In this document: positions 19,979 through 28,064 of the stretch, piece after piece
Numbering within the stretch: position 1 is the first letter of the stretch
How the letters are laid out: each line of letters opens with the position of its first letter
Assembly (NCBI RefSeq): GCF_014836755.1
Contig: NZ_JACSQF010000004.1
Span: 158,004 to 222,003, forward strand
Origin: Oerskovia merdavium
GTDB taxonomy: Bacteria > Actinomycetota > Actinomycetes > Actinomycetales > Cellulomonadaceae
DNA length: 64,000 bases
Reading direction: 5' to 3'
Notes under the pieces: generated by a model
What the model saw: only the letters and a program-made list of their open reading frames with translations
Databases searched by the model: none
What the model was told of the DNA's origin: nothing
Translations under genes and position numbers: made by a program

Positions 19979-20437
19979 TCAGACCAGACCTGACAGCGCT
20001 GCGGCGGCGGCCTCACCGTGTGTTCTGCCCAGCCATGCCTCGGCTCGACCATCCAAGTCGACCTTGGTTGTGTCGCGCGTCTTCCCGCACTCCTGTCCAC
20101 TGGTGATGCGAACATCATGCGTCACATCGAGACAGGCGGCAACGATCCCGCCCTCGATCATGAGACGAATCTTGGGGCCGTCACTGTTTCGACCCTGGGG
20201 AGCCTGGTCGGCCCTACGCACGACGATAGTGTCTGCGTTCATGGACTTAGCGTGACCACGCACTGCCTGGGCGACGTTACCGACGTGAGTGGCCCAGTCC
20301 GTCTCGTCGCCAGCAACGGACAGCTGCTCGACGACTGATGCTGTCGTCTCGTCGGCACCCTTCGCGCCTTCGATCAGGACGAGCCTGACAGTGGACCGAA
20401 ACTTGCTCACCTTCACGGCGATTCCCAGTGCTCTCAT
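19979..20437 (-). CDS. Small RNase H/RuvC-fold-like protein (DUF3010-like)
   Basis: 152 residues. The opening ALGIAVKVSKF-RLVLIEG suggests the first two strands of an RNase H-like fold. A basic motif VVRRADQAPQGRNSDGPK then leads into IRLMIEGGIVAACL, resembling the pattern of DUF3010 and other RuvC-like small proteins (IxxR..KG...G......K.E..I). The first-strand acidic residue appears to be Val, so it may be non-catalytic. Its ATG lies 26 bp from the divergent kinase GTG, so the two genes share an upstream region. The fold assignment is inference. Confidence 0.5.
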   Translation of the reverse strand: MRALGIAVKVSKFRSTVRLVLIEGAKGADETTASVVEQLSVAGDETDWATHVGNVAQAVRGHAKSMNADTIVVRRADQAPQGRNSDGPKIRLMIEGGIVAACLDVTHDVRITSGQECGKTRDTTKVDLDGRAEAWLGRTHGEAAAAALSGLV

Positions 20438-20463
20438 CGGGTCATTGTGCCTAGTCTTGCGTC

Positions 20464-21522
20464 GTGTCGTCAGCCGCTTCCAGCCCCATCGGTTCCGTGA
20501 TCGCAGATCGCTACCAAGTGTTGGGCCGACTCGGCGCGGGACAGCATGGCGAGGTTTGGCGTGTGCACGACCGCAACCTGGACGCCGAGTACGCCCTTAA
20601 GCTTCTTGGACCGAGCCAGATCGCGGGTCCATGGGCCGAAGCGCAACTCCTCAACACCCTCAGCGGCGACTTCATCCTCAACATCCGTAACGCAGACACC
20701 ACGCCCGAAGGGACGCGCTACCTCGTCACGGACGTCGCGGAGCACGGCTCGGTAGCGGACCGAATCGACCCATCCCTAGGGGTGCCCGAGGAACAGGCAG
20801 TGAGTTGGATCCGCGAGGCATGCAACGGCTTGGCGCGGGTGCACAGACATGGACTTCTACATCGAGATATCAAGCCCGAGAACTTGTTCGTAACTAGTTC
20901 GGGGAGGTGTGTGGTAGGGGACCTCAGTCTGGCGGGCCGACAGGACGCCTCGGGGCGCGTCCACGCGGGTGGAACGCTGGAAACGATGGCCCCCGAGGTT
21001 GGAGCCGTAGGTGTACCCGGTTACCGCGGCCCCGCCGAGGTTTACGACGTCCGCTCTGAGGTGTTCAGCCTAGGTGCGACTCTCTACTGGCTGCTCACTG
21101 GAAGACCACCTGTCACCGGCGTTCGGTATCAAGATGCGGCGACGGCTGACCCGGTTGACCTGTGGGAGCTGGCCCCGCATGTCTCGCGAGGAACCCGGGA
21201 CATCACGATGAAAGCAATCAGCCGCGACCCTGCGAGCCGCTATCCCAACCCTTCTGAGTTGGCTGCGGCCCTCGGGGGGCGCAGGAAACCTAGCCGATGC
21301 TGGACCCGAGTGGCTCCACACTCCGGCCATGAGCGGTGCTACGAGGGAATTCGATCCGGTAGTTCTCTCAACCTCTGCGTCTTGCTGCAACCGGGAACCA
21401 GAGAGTACATCTTCCAGGTGCGCCACAGTCGTGCGGGGCGGCGAGGCCCAGAAGACGCTGCCACAACGATGGCTTCTGGGCTGACCAGGAAGATCCGGTC
21501 CGTCATTCGTGCGATCGGCTGA
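20464..21522 (+). CDS. Island Ser/Thr protein kinase with unusual C-terminal domain
   Basis: 352 residues from GTG. The Hanks motifs are recognisable: LGAGQHGEVW, lysine in YALKLLG, HRDIKPEN, and MAPE in the activation segment. The DFG triad is DLS. No membrane segment follows; after about residue 275 comes a short domain with CW-R-aPHSGHERC and a late YIFQVRHSRAGRR stretch that is not a known sensor. It is divergent from the RNase H-like and PRTase-like genes and unrelated to the operon kinases at 1-5 kb. The context suggests regulation or toxin-style phosphorylation in a defence-type module. Confidence 0.8.
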   Translation: MSSAASSPIGSVIADRYQVLGRLGAGQHGEVWRVHDRNLDAEYALKLLGPSQIAGPWAEAQLLNTLSGDFILNIRNADTTPEGTRYLVTDVAEHGSVADRIDPSLGVPEEQAVSWIREACNGLARVHRHGLLHRDIKPENLFVTSSGRCVVGDLSLAGRQDASGRVHAGGTLETMAPEVGAVGVPGYRGPAEVYDVRSEVFSLGATLYWLLTGRPPVTGVRYQDAATADPVDLWELAPHVSRGTRDITMKAISRDPASRYPNPSELAAALGGRRKPSRCWTRVAPHSGHERCYEGIRSGSSLNLCVLLQPGTREYIFQVRHSRAGRRGPEDAATTMASGLTRKIRSVIRAIG

Positions 21523-21640
21523 GGTGCCAGACCGCTGCCCGACGCTTGAAGCGCACCCTTGGGCGGACACATCCCGTCATAGCTGGCCCGCGACGCTAGC
21601 CGGGGCCGGATTTCAGCCTGTGCCTGGAGACCCAGCCTGG

Positions 21641-21812
21641 GTGTGCCTGGCCTGGTCCCCGGCGTTACATCGCCGCAGGTCAGCCACTTCCCGAAACCAC
21701 TCACGTGAGGGCTGTTTCCTTGGAACAGCTCAGTTGGTAACGAATCTCCTGTCCGGAATCATCCGGGCGGGAGATTCGTCGTTTCAGGGGGTCCTCGGTG
21801 GCTGTGGCCGGG
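21641..21812 (+). repeat. Diverged direct repeat, copy A, with hairpin
   Basis: This block shares the order of words gtgtgcctggcctg, gcaggtcagcc, cgaaacc, cacgtga, a hairpin and tcgtcgtttcaggg, then ctcggtggctgtggccggg, with copy B (23583-23760). It shares a shorter subset with copy C (25451-25572). The hairpin pairs 21740-21757 with 21762-21779 and could terminate the kinase transcript. It may be an attachment-site remnant or a duplicated gene end. Confidence 0.7.
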
Positions 21813-21947
21813 AGGTTCGAGCGTGGTGTTGCCGCTCGGAGGGAGCTGTTGCCCCGGTATTGCTCACGCACGGGCGTTCTTGGGCGCGTTGATGCGGTCG
21901 AGGTCTGGCGGCTGGTGACGTGGTCGCGGTCTAGAGGCTTGGCGGGG

Positions 21948-22090
21948 TCAGGGGCCGCGGGTGCGGTAGATCCAGTCGGGCTCGTGGCGGTGGGGTTTCT
22001 CGTCGAGCTCGATCTGCCAGGGGTCTGGCCGATTGGTGCCATGGCTGCTGAGGACCTGGATCAACCCGCAGTTCACCGCTACTCTGCCAG
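21948..22090 (-). pseudogene. C-terminal fragment of a second transposase-like gene
   Basis: The minus strand reads GLIQVLSSHGTN and then RPDPWQIELDEKP before a stop. This matches GFIQVLGRQATN and LPEPWQIELGEKP near the end of the 11235-12740 protein, with the 29 residues between these blocks deleted. Plus-strand DNA also matches in blocks (gagctcgatctgccaggg, gaggacctggat). No upstream part of the gene remains. It is a decayed relic of the same element family inside the island. Confidence 0.75.
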
Positions 22091-22135
22091 CGAGGATTCT
22101 TGAAGCGGCCGCGACGCGAAGACGGTGAATGGGTG

Positions 22136-22492
22136 ATGAGTCCGATGGCTTGTAACGGCTGGGTCGAGTCAGTGCGCGATGAGCTCGTTCTCTTCACGGG
22201 CAGAGCCCTTGTCTGCGGTGAACACATGGAGCGTCGGGTCCTACGCGAGCACACCGTGAAGTTAGGAGGCCGCGTCGCTCCGGATCGATCGGCGTCTGTG
22301 ACCGTGCTGGTTGTCGGTGAGATATGGACGGGCCCCCTCCGGGATGGACAGCGGCGCTACAGCCAGAAGCTCGTCTACTTCGAGGAGCTGATGCGGCGCC
22401 AGCGTCGTCACGTCCATGTCATCGATGGCAGCGGGTTCGGTGAACTCCTCACCGGGCGTCACGCACGTTGTCACGACTTGCTTGCGCCGTGA
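22136..22492 (+). CDS. BRCT-domain-like small protein
   Basis: 118 residues from ATG 22136; a TTG at 22100 in frame would add 12 residues. LVLFTGRALVCGE, then helix and KLGGRVAPDRSASVTVLVVGE, and finally HVHVIDGSGFGELLTG follow the BRCT pattern (hhhFTG..., GG.h...h...ThhVhG..., h.hhh...Fh.hL), as in the C-terminus of DNA ligase A. BRCT domains bind DNA ends or phosphopeptides. The gene starts just after the relic transposase and has no clear operon partner. Confidence 0.6.
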   Translation: MSPMACNGWVESVRDELVLFTGRALVCGEHMERRVLREHTVKLGGRVAPDRSASVTVLVVGEIWTGPLRDGQRRYSQKLVYFEELMRRQRRHVHVIDGSGFGELLTGRHARCHDLLAP

Positions 22493-22647
22493 GATGTTGA
22501 CGGAACTTCCGAAAGTCTGTCGAGGCGGTGTAGAGCTCGCCGCGCTGGACTGCTTTCACCCGTCCAGCACGCCGCCGTCCGAGAGGGGCGAGCGCGATAA
22601 TACACGAGCCTGCTCAGGTGGCAGGCACATCGGATCTGGGAGGCTCA

Positions 22648-23451
22648 ATGAACGCGTCGGACATCGACTTGAAGGCACCGGTATTCGGCGATCACCCGAA
22701 CTCCTGGCGGAGTCCCGACGATCTCGCCGACGCTTTCGTTCTCGCGTGGTCGCTCGAGTCGGTCGAGCGCGCCAAGATTGACCCGCGGGATCCCTACAGT
22801 GCAAACGTGAACCTGGCCCTTCCACCTAGGTTTCGCTTCGACACACTCGGATTGCTCATCCAGCAGGTGCCTGGCGACACGAGCTCGTCAGCGACCCACC
22901 GCGGACGGCTCACGTGCCTCGCGCTCGTATGGCGGCTTTTCGAGCAGCTCAATCAGGAGTGGTGCCTGCAGGTGGGGGACTTCGGCCAGTATTCTCTTGC
23001 GTTGGCACAGGCGACGAGGGGCTCCCATGAGCTGGGCGGCGTGTTCTCCGGTCTGAGCGGAAACTTCGCCCGATGCTTGCTTTCGGACCGGATACACCGC
23101 GCGTCGTCCGGCAGCTTGGCGCTCACCCGGGCGGAGTCGTGGTTTGTCACAGGTCGCCAAGATCTTCTTGCCCCCGGTCCTGTAGAGGGCGTGCCGTTCA
23201 CGATCGCCGGCGCGTCCATCCCGGTCCCATTGACCTGGGACGCATTCGTGCTGTCTGTGTGGTCCACTGCACGGGTCCTGGTCCAGCGGAACTCTGCCGA
23301 GCAATACATCGCGAAGTACGCCGACCGGGCATCGACGCTTCTCGACATACTTGATGACGGCGCTGAGCGGATCGCGGCATACCAGCGAGGAGCGCCTTGG
23401 CAAATGCAGGGAAGGACCTGGGCGATGACGTTCGACTCCTGGCCCCAGTGA
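22648..23451 (+). CDS. Uncharacterised island protein
   Basis: 267 residues from the ATG at 22648, chosen over a GTG 30 bases upstream because gggaggctca immediately precedes it. The protein is soluble, mostly helical by composition, without signal peptide, membrane segment or a motif I can name. Features are an N-terminal acidic stretch, WRLFEQLNQEW in the middle, and a Trp-rich C-terminus (RGAPWQMQGRTWAMTFDSWPQ). It lies between copies A and B of the direct repeat, as if carried as a cargo gene. Confidence 0.6.
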   Translation: MNASDIDLKAPVFGDHPNSWRSPDDLADAFVLAWSLESVERAKIDPRDPYSANVNLALPPRFRFDTLGLLIQQVPGDTSSSATHRGRLTCLALVWRLFEQLNQEWCLQVGDFGQYSLALAQATRGSHELGGVFSGLSGNFARCLLSDRIHRASSGSLALTRAESWFVTGRQDLLAPGPVEGVPFTIAGASIPVPLTWDAFVLSVWSTARVLVQRNSAEQYIAKYADRASTLLDILDDGAERIAAYQRGAPWQMQGRTWAMTFDSWPQ

Positions 23452-23582
23452 CGTCGCGTCAGCGGTTGCGGTTGGCCGTCTTCCCGACCCGCCCGCCACT
23501 CAGGCCATATCCCCTTCCGCGACGCTCCGGTCCGCGAGGTCTTTCGGGGGCCAGTGCAGGCATGCAGGGAGGTGCTCTCCTG

Positions 23583-23760
23583 GTGTGCCTGGCCTGATCC
23601 CGAACGTCGCATCTCTGCAGGTCAGCCTGGTTCTGAAACCGCCCACGTGACCTGAAGGCTGTGATCGACTGACAGCCCAGGTAGTAACGAATCCCCTGTC
23701 CGGAGTCATCCGGGCGGGAGATTCGTCGTTTCAGGGATTCCTCGGTGGCTGTGGCCGGGG
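23583..23760 (+). repeat. Diverged direct repeat, copy B, with hairpin
   Basis: Second copy of the block at 21641-21812. Long stretches are identical, including the gtccgga/tccgggcgggagattcgtcgt hairpin (23687-23704 with 23709-23726) and the ctcggtggctgtggccggg end. It lies about 130 bases after the stop of the uncharacterised gene at 22648-23451, so each of these two copies follows a plus-strand gene end. Confidence 0.7.
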
Positions 23761-23916
23761 GATCCAGGAAGGGGGTTTCGGCGTCTCAGTAGGAAGACCC
23801 CTGCCCTTGGGGACGGTGCGGGGCGGCGGTGGACTACGCCGCACGTTGATCCTGGGCGTGGTCGGCAGAGGCTCTCGGTCTACTTGCGCATGGCGGGTGC
23901 CCGCTAACCTCGGGCC

Positions 23917-24693
23917 ATGAGGTACGAAGCGAACATCCCTGACGGTCAACACCTCGGGAACTCGAGCAAGGACTCTGGCGCCCAATCCGGGTTGCTGTTC
24001 GACGACGAGACCGGTCACATGGTGGGGCATGCAACATGGCGGCGCGTCGAGGATCCGGAGCCCGGAGAAGGGGCGTGGGGAGATCCGCTCGCGGGTCCGC
24101 ACGACACCCGCACCCAGGAGCAACGTGATGCCGATGCGGAGTTTGCCAGGCTGCTCGCCGAGCTGTTGGTGGCGCTGGCCATCCAGGGAGCGATCGCGGC
24201 TGCCCCGCACGTGAAGCGGTTCTGGGGCACGACGCTTGTGCCAGGGCTCAAGGTGCTGCGGGAGCGGCTCTCCTCGATCCGGCTGCCGTGGTTCACGCTC
24301 GGTGCGACGAGCGCGAAGCGTGCGCTGGAGTTCGAGGCGGCCAGCGAGGTCGTGAGCTCCCAGCTCGCCGTCGTGAATGCCGAACCTGCTCTGGCGATGA
24401 CGAAGTCCGAGTGGGACGCTCGGGTGACGGCGATGCTCGAGGCGGAGGCGTTTCGCGACGAGCAGTTCGATATCCTGCGCCGGGCCACGATCATCGACCC
24501 GAAGATGATCGTCGTCGGCGACGATCCTGATGAGAGGCTGACGCCTCGCGACTTCGCGGCCGTAGTGCAGCGCGCACTGGGGGCCAACCCGGCAGCGCTG
24601 GACGAAGGCTTGTACGTGGCACTGGTCGACGCGGTCCGCGCGGGCGAGCAGACTAGCGAGTCGGCGAAGTGGATCGGCCGCGCAGAGGACTAG
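23917..24693 (+). CDS. Uncharacterised protein ended by an in-frame TAG
   Basis: 258 residues, no known family. It begins with a soluble segment, has a possible membrane-associated helix (LLAELLVALAIQGAIAAAP, about 79-97), and ends in a helical C-terminal region. The reading frame continues beyond the TAG at 24691-24693 for another 50 plausible residues (GLAEALGHRAGTLEKHAA... to TGA at 24844-24846) that look like the natural end of the same domain. The annotated stop may be a nonsense mutation. It is convergent with the EF-Tu-like gene and lies between repeat copies B and C. Confidence 0.6.
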   Translation: MRYEANIPDGQHLGNSSKDSGAQSGLLFDDETGHMVGHATWRRVEDPEPGEGAWGDPLAGPHDTRTQEQRDADAEFARLLAELLVALAIQGAIAAAPHVKRFWGTTLVPGLKVLRERLSSIRLPWFTLGATSAKRALEFEAASEVVSSQLAVVNAEPALAMTKSEWDARVTAMLEAEAFRDEQFDILRRATIIDPKMIVVGDDPDERLTPRDFAAVVQRALGANPAALDEGLYVALVDAVRAGEQTSESAKWIGRAED

Positions 24694-24817
24694 GGCCTCG
24701 CCGAGGCCCTCGGCCACAGGGCCGGGACGCTTGAGAAGCACGCTGCAGTCTCGGGAGCCGACGACGGGAACTACATCTCCGACCTCGCTCGGGCACAGCG
24801 CGCCGCGGGCGTCGTGA

Positions 24818-25231
24818 TCACTGCGATGAGTCGGCCAGCCATCTGACGAAACGCTCCGCCTCGTCTTCCGGCATGGGCCAAGTAGCCTCCTCCACCCAGA
24901 CGACATAGCCGCGGCCGCAGATCCGCGAGCCCTCGTACATCCTCAACTCGTCACCCGCGACCACGCCGCGCCACGTCGGCACCTCCACGGGGAAGAGGGG
25001 GACGATGACGGCGTGAACATGGTCGCCAGGTCGGATGTCGACCCGGGAGAAGCCGAGAACCGGGGCCGCTGTCTGGTCGCCGTCGGGCCACCCAGGAAGG
25101 CCCCAGTTCGGCCGGTAGGTGAAGCGGACACCAGGCTCACTTCCGCCGAGAAGCGGCGAGCGTCGGCCGCCTTCGGCCGTGGGAATCAGGTGGAGCTCGA
25201 TCCCGAGCGCGACGGTGCTGACTGGGTCCAT
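24818..25231 (-). CDS. Stand-alone EF-Tu domain III-like protein
   Basis: 137 residues from the ATG at 25231; a longer start at 25297 is possible. The pattern IELHLIPTAEGGRRSPLLGG, then FTYRPNW, then VDIRPGDHVHAVIVPLFPVE, then ICGRGYVVW follows the C-terminal beta-barrel of elongation factor Tu (TEEGGR...G.RPQ....PG......L..P......G..R..G.G.V). There is no GTPase domain. Small proteins of this type exist in bacteria with no settled role. Possibilities are binding tRNA or another EF-Tu partner, or decoying it. Confidence 0.65.
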   Translation of the reverse strand: MDPVSTVALGIELHLIPTAEGGRRSPLLGGSEPGVRFTYRPNWGLPGWPDGDQTAAPVLGFSRVDIRPGDHVHAVIVPLFPVEVPTWRGVVAGDELRMYEGSRICGRGYVVWVEEATWPMPEDEAERFVRWLADSSQ

Positions 25232-25450
25232 CGGCGCAGCGTATGGGCATTGACGCCCAACGTCAGCGCCTTCGGCCCACCCCGACATGACGAGCAACTC
25301 GCACCTCGGGCACGCACCTCTAGCAGTTTTCGAAGGACGGGCAGGTGCCTTCGCGCGGAAGGTGCTCCCGGGTGATTGCGGCGGGACGAACGCTGCGCTG
25401 TCACCAACGACGAGAGAGCGCCAACAGGTGTGCCTGGAAACATGCTGGGG

Positions 25451-25572
25451 GTGTGCCTGAGCGTCGCTGGGGTCGCATGTCTGTGCAGGTCAGACCCAAT
25501 CCGAAACCCCCCACGTGATGTACCAAGGCCCCGGATCTCAGATCCGGGGCCTTTCGTCGTTCCCGGGGTCGG
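25451..25572 (+). repeat. Diverged direct repeat, copy C, at the right edge of the island
   Basis: It shares gtgtgcctg, gtcgcat, gcaggtcag, ccgaaacc, cccacgtga, a hairpin and tcgtcgtt with copies A and B, in the same order but with more divergence. The sequence to its right is ordinary high-GC core DNA, so this copy marks a plausible island edge. Confidence 0.55.
25525..25553. terminator. Terminator hairpin inside repeat copy C
   Basis: A perfect 13-bp stem (25525-25537 with 25541-25553) with a TCA loop. The loop itself forms the stop codon of the minus-strand membrane protein ending at 25538. Confidence 0.75.
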
Positions 25573-26176
25573 CTCGAGGTGTCGCCCGACGGGTCCACCG
25601 TGCGCGCTTCCCGCGCAGACGCTGGACGAGCCCCGCGTTGCGCAGGTGCTCCACGACCTGGGGCGGCAGGTCCGCGAGCACGGTCGGTCGCGTCGAGCCG
25701 ACCGTACGTGGCAGCAGGCTCACGGTGCCCGCGTCTCCCGTGACGGCGAACGTGGCGCTCGCGGGTCCGGGCCGGTAGACGACGCTCCGGAGGGTGGCGA
25801 GCGGCTGCTCGTGCACGAACGCCCCGCCGTCGGTGATCGAGAGGTGCTGTGCGGTGATGCTGATCCGGTAGGGGCGAGACCGCGACCCGACGGCCAGCGC
25901 CACGGTCACCGACACGACGACGAGCGGGGCGACCAGCCACCAGGGCGCGCCGCGCCCGTCGACGGAGGTCAGGACGTCGTCGAGGTCGATCCCCAGGCCG
26001 GCCAGCACGGCGAAGCTCGCCCCGGTCACGACGACGCCGAGTGCGAGGAGAAGGGTGACGAGGGTCGCGTGGCGCATCCGGAGTGCGGTCGTCTCGAGGG
26101 TCGCGATGCCGTGGACGACGTGCCAGGCGCTCACCTCGAGGTCCTGCCGCTCGGTACGGGTTCGGCCTGGTCTCAT
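25538..26176 (-). CDS. Membrane protein of unknown function
   Basis: 212 residues. Two membrane helices (about 39-60, TLVTLLLALGVVVTGASFAVL; and about 80-98) are followed by a PH-like beta-rich cytoplasmic region (YRISITAQHLSIT... LRSVVYRPG... SLLPRTVGS) and a basic tail. A shorter start at the Met before RHATLV is possible. The gene is divergent from the padR-type regulator and opens the core region right of the island. Confidence 0.65.
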   Translation of the reverse strand: MRPGRTRTERQDLEVSAWHVVHGIATLETTALRMRHATLVTLLLALGVVVTGASFAVLAGLGIDLDDVLTSVDGRGAPWWLVAPLVVVSVTVALAVGSRSRPYRISITAQHLSITDGGAFVHEQPLATLRSVVYRPGPASATFAVTGDAGTVSLLPRTVGSTRPTVLADLPPQVVEHLRNAGLVQRLRGKRARWTRRATPRADPGNDERPRI

Positions 26177-26216
26177 CCGGGGAGTCTGCCAAAGCGAGGC
26201 TCCGCTCGGCGACCAT

Positions 26217-26256
26217 ACCTAGACCTGCTAGGTTAGAACACCTAGCAGCACTAGGC
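26217..26256. promoter_or_regulatory. Paired CTAG palindromes upstream of the PadR regulator
   Basis: acctag-acctg-ctaggt (26217-26233) and acctag-cagca-ctaggc (26240-26256) are two similar dyads with half-site CCTAG, spaced about two helical turns apart. They lie 12 bp before the padR-type ATG in the divergent intergenic region. CTAG is scarce in high-GC DNA, which strengthens the case for an autoregulatory operator. The ribosome site ataggag overlaps its end. Confidence 0.6.
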
Positions 26257-26267
26257 ATAGGAGTGTC

Positions 26268-26639
26268 ATGCACATCGACAAGGACCTGGTCGCGGCCTCG
26301 GCCACACCGCTCGTCCTCGGCATCCTCGCCGACGGCGAGTCGTACGGCTACGCGATCGTCAAGCGCGTCAACGAGATCTCGGACGGCCGCATGCAGTGGA
26401 CCGACGGGATGCTCTACCCCCTGCTCCACCGGCTCGAGCGCCTCGGGCACGTCGAGGCGTCGTGGGGAGTGTCCGACGTCGGGCGCAGGAGGAAGCACTA
26501 CGCGATCACCCCCGCCGGGCGCGAGGCCCTCGCCGAGCGGCAGGCGCAGTGGAGCGTCGTCGCCGACGCGCTCCAGAAGGTGTGGAGCGACGCACGCGAC
26601 ACACAGGCCCCGCGGACCGTCGCCGAAGGGTGGGCCTGA
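26268..26639 (+). CDS. PadR-family transcriptional regulator
   Basis: 123 residues. A PadR winged helix: TPLVLGILADGESYGYAIVKRV, the recognition helix ending in TDGMLYPLLHRLERLGHVEA, the wing GRRRKHYAITPAGREAL, and a short C-terminal dimerisation helix typical of subfamily 2. Its TGA shares an A with the ATG of the next gene, so the two are translated together. PadR proteins with a membrane partner of this type commonly repress their own operon. The CTAG dyads just upstream are the likely operator. Confidence 0.92.
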   Translation: MHIDKDLVAASATPLVLGILADGESYGYAIVKRVNEISDGRMQWTDGMLYPLLHRLERLGHVEASWGVSDVGRRRKHYAITPAGREALAERQAQWSVVADALQKVWSDARDTQAPRTVAEGWA

Positions 26640-27991
26640 TGAGCACGCACCCCGAGCTCGAGGCGCAGATCGACCAGTGGCGCGGCTACGTCCAGCGCCG
26701 CCAGGCGATCTCGACGGCCGACGTCGACGAGATGGAGGACCACCTGCGCGAGCAGGTCGCCGACCTGACCGCGACCGGCCTCGACGACGACGAGGCGTTC
26801 CTCGTCGCGGTCAAGCGCATGGGCAACCTCGACGAGGTCTCGCGCGAGTTCGCCCGCGAGCACTCCGACCGCCTGTGGAAGCAGCTCGTCCTGGTCCCCG
26901 ACGCGGCCGCGGTGGGCGGCAGCTCACCGCGCTGGCGCGAGCTCGCGGTCGTGCTCGCGCTCGCCGTCGGCGCGGGGATCGCGGTCAAGGTCGCCGCGGA
27001 GACCATCAGCGACGAGACGGTCCTGCTGCGCAACGTCAGCCTGCTCGTCTTCCCCTTCCTCGCCGGGTACTTCGCGTGGAAGCGCCGCCTCACGTGGGGC
27101 GTGGGCGCCATGCTCGCGATCCCGTTCGCGGTGCTCGCGGTCGTCCTCAACGTCTACCCCTTCGCGCCCGAGGGCTCGACCCTGCTGCTCGCGGCCCTGC
27201 ACGCCCCGGTCGTCCTGTGGGCCCTCGTCGGGGTCGCGTACGTCGGCGGGCGCTGGCGCTCGGACAGCGGACGCATGGACTTCGCCCGCTTCACGGGCGA
27301 GCTCGCGATCTACTTCACGCTCCTCGCGCTGGGCGGCGGTGTGCTGCTCGGCCTGACGTTCGGGACGCTGAACCTCGTGGGTATCGATCCCGAGCCGTTC
27401 TTCGAGGGCTGGGTCCTGCCGTTCGCCGTCCCGGGCGCGCTCGTCGTCGCCGCGTGGCTCGTCGAGGCCAAGCAGGACGTCGTCGAGAACATCGCCCCGG
27501 TCCTCACGCGCGTCTTCACCCCGCTGACCGTCGTCATGCTGCTCGTGCTCTTCGTGGTGCTCGCGACCGCCGGATCGCTGCTCGACACGGACCGCGGCCT
27601 CCTCATCCTCATGGACGCGATCCTCGTCCTCGTGCTCTGCCTGCTCCTCTACTCGGTCTCGGCACGCGACCCGCTCAGCCCGCCGCACCTGTTCGACGGG
27701 CTGCTGCTCGTCCTGGTCGTCGCGGCGCTCGCGGTCGACGCCGTCGCGCTCACCGCGATGCTGACCCGCATCGCCGAGTTCGGGTTCAGCCCCAACAAGG
27801 TCGTGGCCCTGGGCCTCAACGTGCTGCTGCTCGTGCACCTCGTGGGCTCGGCCCTCCTGCTGACCGGGTTCCTGCGGGGGCGTCGCCCGTTCGCGGCCCT
27901 CGGCCGGTGGCAGACGCAGTTCCTGCCGGTCTACGCGGTCTGGGCAGCGGTCGTCGTCGTGGTCTTCCCGCCCGTGTTCGGGTTCGTCTGA
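26639..27991 (+). CDS. Polytopic membrane protein with permease prefix domain
   Basis: 450 residues from the ATG that overlaps the padR stop. Residues 1-80 form the helical, acidic permease prefix domain (QIDQWRGYVQRRQAIS, EMEDHLREQVADL, AVKRMGNLDEVSREFAREH). About ten to eleven hydrophobic helices follow. This architecture is paired with PadR regulators in many actinobacteria and firmicutes. The transported substrate, if any, is unknown. Confidence 0.8.
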   Translation: MSTHPELEAQIDQWRGYVQRRQAISTADVDEMEDHLREQVADLTATGLDDDEAFLVAVKRMGNLDEVSREFAREHSDRLWKQLVLVPDAAAVGGSSPRWRELAVVLALAVGAGIAVKVAAETISDETVLLRNVSLLVFPFLAGYFAWKRRLTWGVGAMLAIPFAVLAVVLNVYPFAPEGSTLLLAALHAPVVLWALVGVAYVGGRWRSDSGRMDFARFTGELAIYFTLLALGGGVLLGLTFGTLNLVGIDPEPFFEGWVLPFAVPGALVVAAWLVEAKQDVVENIAPVLTRVFTPLTVVMLLVLFVVLATAGSLLDTDRGLLILMDAILVLVLCLLLYSVSARDPLSPPHLFDGLLLVLVVAALAVDAVALTAMLTRIAEFGFSPNKVVALGLNVLLLVHLVGSALLLTGFLRGRRPFAALGRWQTQFLPVYAVWAAVVVVVFPPVFGFV

Positions 27992-28064
27992 CCCGTCGCC
28001 GTCGCCGTCGTCTCGGCGGCGGCCCGGCGGCGGCCCGCTCCGGCCCGCGTCGTAGTCTCGGAGG

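Noticed and set aside
10930..25572. Clean attL/attR for the whole island at the tRNA-Leu 3' end
   Set aside because: I looked for a second copy of the tRNA 3' end (ttcaagtccccc...) to the right and found none; only the weak cacgtga-type similarity remains.
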